The position numbers and the translations under genes were made by a program. This document shows, in pieces, positions 62,996-64,000 of a stretch of 64,000 nucleotides of DNA (position 1 is the first letter of the stretch; every line of letters starts with the position of its first letter). Origin of the DNA: Paraburkholderia sabiae (GTDB lineage: Bacteria > Pseudomonadota > Gammaproteobacteria > Burkholderiales > Burkholderiaceae); the NCBI RefSeq assembly GCF_030412785.1, contig NZ_CP125296.1:2245678-2309677 (forward strand). Reading direction: 5' to 3'. The notes under the pieces were generated by a model. It ran no database searches and was not told where the DNA came from. It worked only from the letters and a program-made list of their open reading frames with translations.

Positions 62996-63900
62996 CACGT
63001 GCCGCACGCGTGAATCAGAAACTGCTGTAACGCCGTCGCCGGGCCGTTCAGCTGCGCGCCCTTCTGCCAGATCATGCCGGCGTCCATCTGCGGCACGGTG
63101 TCGAGAACAGGCCGCGCTTCGATGCGATTCCCTTCGAGCGACCACGGACGAAACACCATATCCGACAGCACGGTCACGCCGAAACCGTGCGCGACGAGCC
63201 CGCGCAGCGCTTCCATCGAACTCGTGCGAAACGCGATGTTCGGCTCGAGTCCCTTCTTTTTCCAGTAACGCAGCGTCGACTGCTCGCCTTCATCGACGGT
63301 GATCAGGATGTACGGATGCGCCGCGATGTCTTTCAGCGACGGCGCGTCGACCTGCGCGAGCGGATGAGTCGGCGCGACCCACAACTGCCGCCTGGAACGG
63401 ATCAACACCTGGCTGCCGAAGCGGCTCAACTTCTCGATATTCGACAGCAGCACCACGCCGATATCGACATCGCCGTCGAGCACAGCCCGCTCGATATCCA
63501 CGCGCTCCATATCACGCAGATCGAATTCGATGAACGGATACGTCGCGCGAAAACGCGCCAGCAGTTCGGGCAGGAAATAGCCAAGCACCGTATAAGACGC
63601 GGCGATCCGCACGGTGCCGCGCATATCGTGCGAACGGAACGGCGGCTTGTGCACGGCGTCGCGCGCGGCGTCGAGCACGCGCCGTGCGTGATTGTAGAAA
63701 TCCTGGCCGTCGGGCGTGAGCGTGACGCCCTGCGGCAGCCGCTCGAAGAGCCGCGTACCGAGCCCGTTTTCGAGCGCGAGCACGGCATTGGTGATCGCCG
63801 ATTGCGACACGTGTTCGTTGGCGGCTGCCATCGAAAACTGGCCCGTTTGCGCCGCCGCCGCGAAGTAGCGCAACTGCCGGAGTGTGAGATCGAAAGCCAT
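62995..63900 (-). CDS. LysR family transcriptional regulator
   Basis: A 301-residue LysR protein: helix-turn-helix at about 18-60 (GQFSMAAANEHVSQSAITNAVLALENGLGTRLFER) and effector domain (ASYTVLGYFLPELLARFRATYPFIEFDL). It faces away from the window's right edge, so the gene divergent from it beyond 64000 is its most likely target. No strong ribosome site; a GAAAATCAG stretch precedes the ATG. Confidence 0.87.
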   Translation of the reverse strand: MAFDLTLRQLRYFAAAAQTGQFSMAAANEHVSQSAITNAVLALENGLGTRLFERLPQGVTLTPDGQDFYNHARRVLDAARDAVHKPPFRSHDMRGTVRIAASYTVLGYFLPELLARFRATYPFIEFDLRDMERVDIERAVLDGDVDIGVVLLSNIEKLSRFGSQVLIRSRRQLWVAPTHPLAQVDAPSLKDIAAHPYILITVDEGEQSTLRYWKKKGLEPNIAFRTSSMEALRGLVAHGFGVTVLSDMVFRPWSLEGNRIEARPVLDTVPQMDAGMIWQKGAQLNGPATALQQFLIHACGT

Positions 63901-64000
63901 CTGATTTTCGAATACCAGAATTGTCTATTTGTGATTTTACGATAGCAATTCGGCTTCCTATACTCGCGAAAAATCACGATTCCCCGGAGACAGCCCCGCC
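63901..64000. promoter_or_regulatory. LysR promoter region at the window edge
   Basis: GAATTG (63918-63923) and CAATTC (63946-63951) are perfect 6-base arms, a LysR-site-like pair. GGAGA near 63986 could be the ribosome site of a rightward gene starting outside the window. Confidence 0.4.

Noticed and set aside
1..64000. Mobile elements, CRISPR arrays, tRNA or rRNA genes
   Set aside because: No transposase, integrase, regular spacer array or recognisable structural RNA was found on either strand by reading; the only repeats are short tandem duplications and the regulatory elements listed.

Overview
The window is about 64 kb of dense, GC-rich bacterial DNA. Gene content points to a member of the Burkholderiaceae, probably Paraburkholderia, Caballeronia or Burkholderia, and probably a secondary chromosome or megaplasmid. 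The signs are four-ish small catabolic clusters each with its own LysR, AraC, IclR or GntR regulator, many 'Gram-negative porin' outer-membrane proteins, ACS-type MFS carriers and Tat-exported hydrolases. The genus is inference. I see no tRNA, rRNA, CRISPR array, transposase or phage gene.

Layout. 1-9 kb: the end of a hybrid sensor kinase, a GlxA-type AraC regulator, a lipoprotein, an ABC exporter, a Tat-exported glycosidase-like protein and a Tat-exported epoxide hydrolase. 9-15 kb: an amidohydrolase / MFS / CoA-transferase / HMG-CoA-lyase operon divergent from an IclR regulator, with GTTC/GAAC palindromes between them. 15-21 kb: a small secreted repeat protein, a four-gene overlapping operon (DUF2000-like, enoyl-CoA hydratase, quinone reductase, AraC), a SrpA-type catalase and a Rieske-flavoprotein reductase. 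21-27 kb: an exported argininosuccinate-lyase-fold protein, an exported gamma-glutamylcyclotransferase-like protein, a 745-residue metzincin-type protease and an EamA transporter.

27-42 kb is the most interesting part: a catabolic island for a methylated onium compound (betaine or DMSP type). It holds a GbcA-like Rieske oxygenase, a LysR, a glycine-betaine-type ABC importer (binding protein, ATPase, permease), a DAO-family flavoprotein, a DHDPS-family protein, an aldehyde dehydrogenase and a GntR on the minus strand. On the plus strand are a GbcB-like reductase, a DddP-like M24 protein, a cupin of the DMSP-lyase family and a porin. The oxygenase and its reductase lie 9 kb apart but carry the same promoter block: 28 of 32 bases identical over the upstream/-35 block, an identical 12-base -10 block and identical spacing.

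42-58 kb: a lactonase-like lipoprotein, an AraC regulator, two paralogous 341-residue porins, an outer-membrane barrel, a chemoreceptor and a six-gene operon. The operon encodes two 4,5-dihydroxyphthalate-decarboxylase-like proteins, an MFS carrier, a LigB-type extradiol dioxygenase, an HpcH/HpaI aldolase and a TolB-like propeller. Five copies of a ~37-base element (CGTCCCTACACAAAA... with CACAAAA / TTTTGTG arms) lie upstream of five transcription units here, always in the same orientation to the downstream gene, which suggests one regulon. 58-64 kb: a GST, a LysR, an aconitase-family protein with its swivel domain at the N terminus, an MFS carrier and a final LysR.
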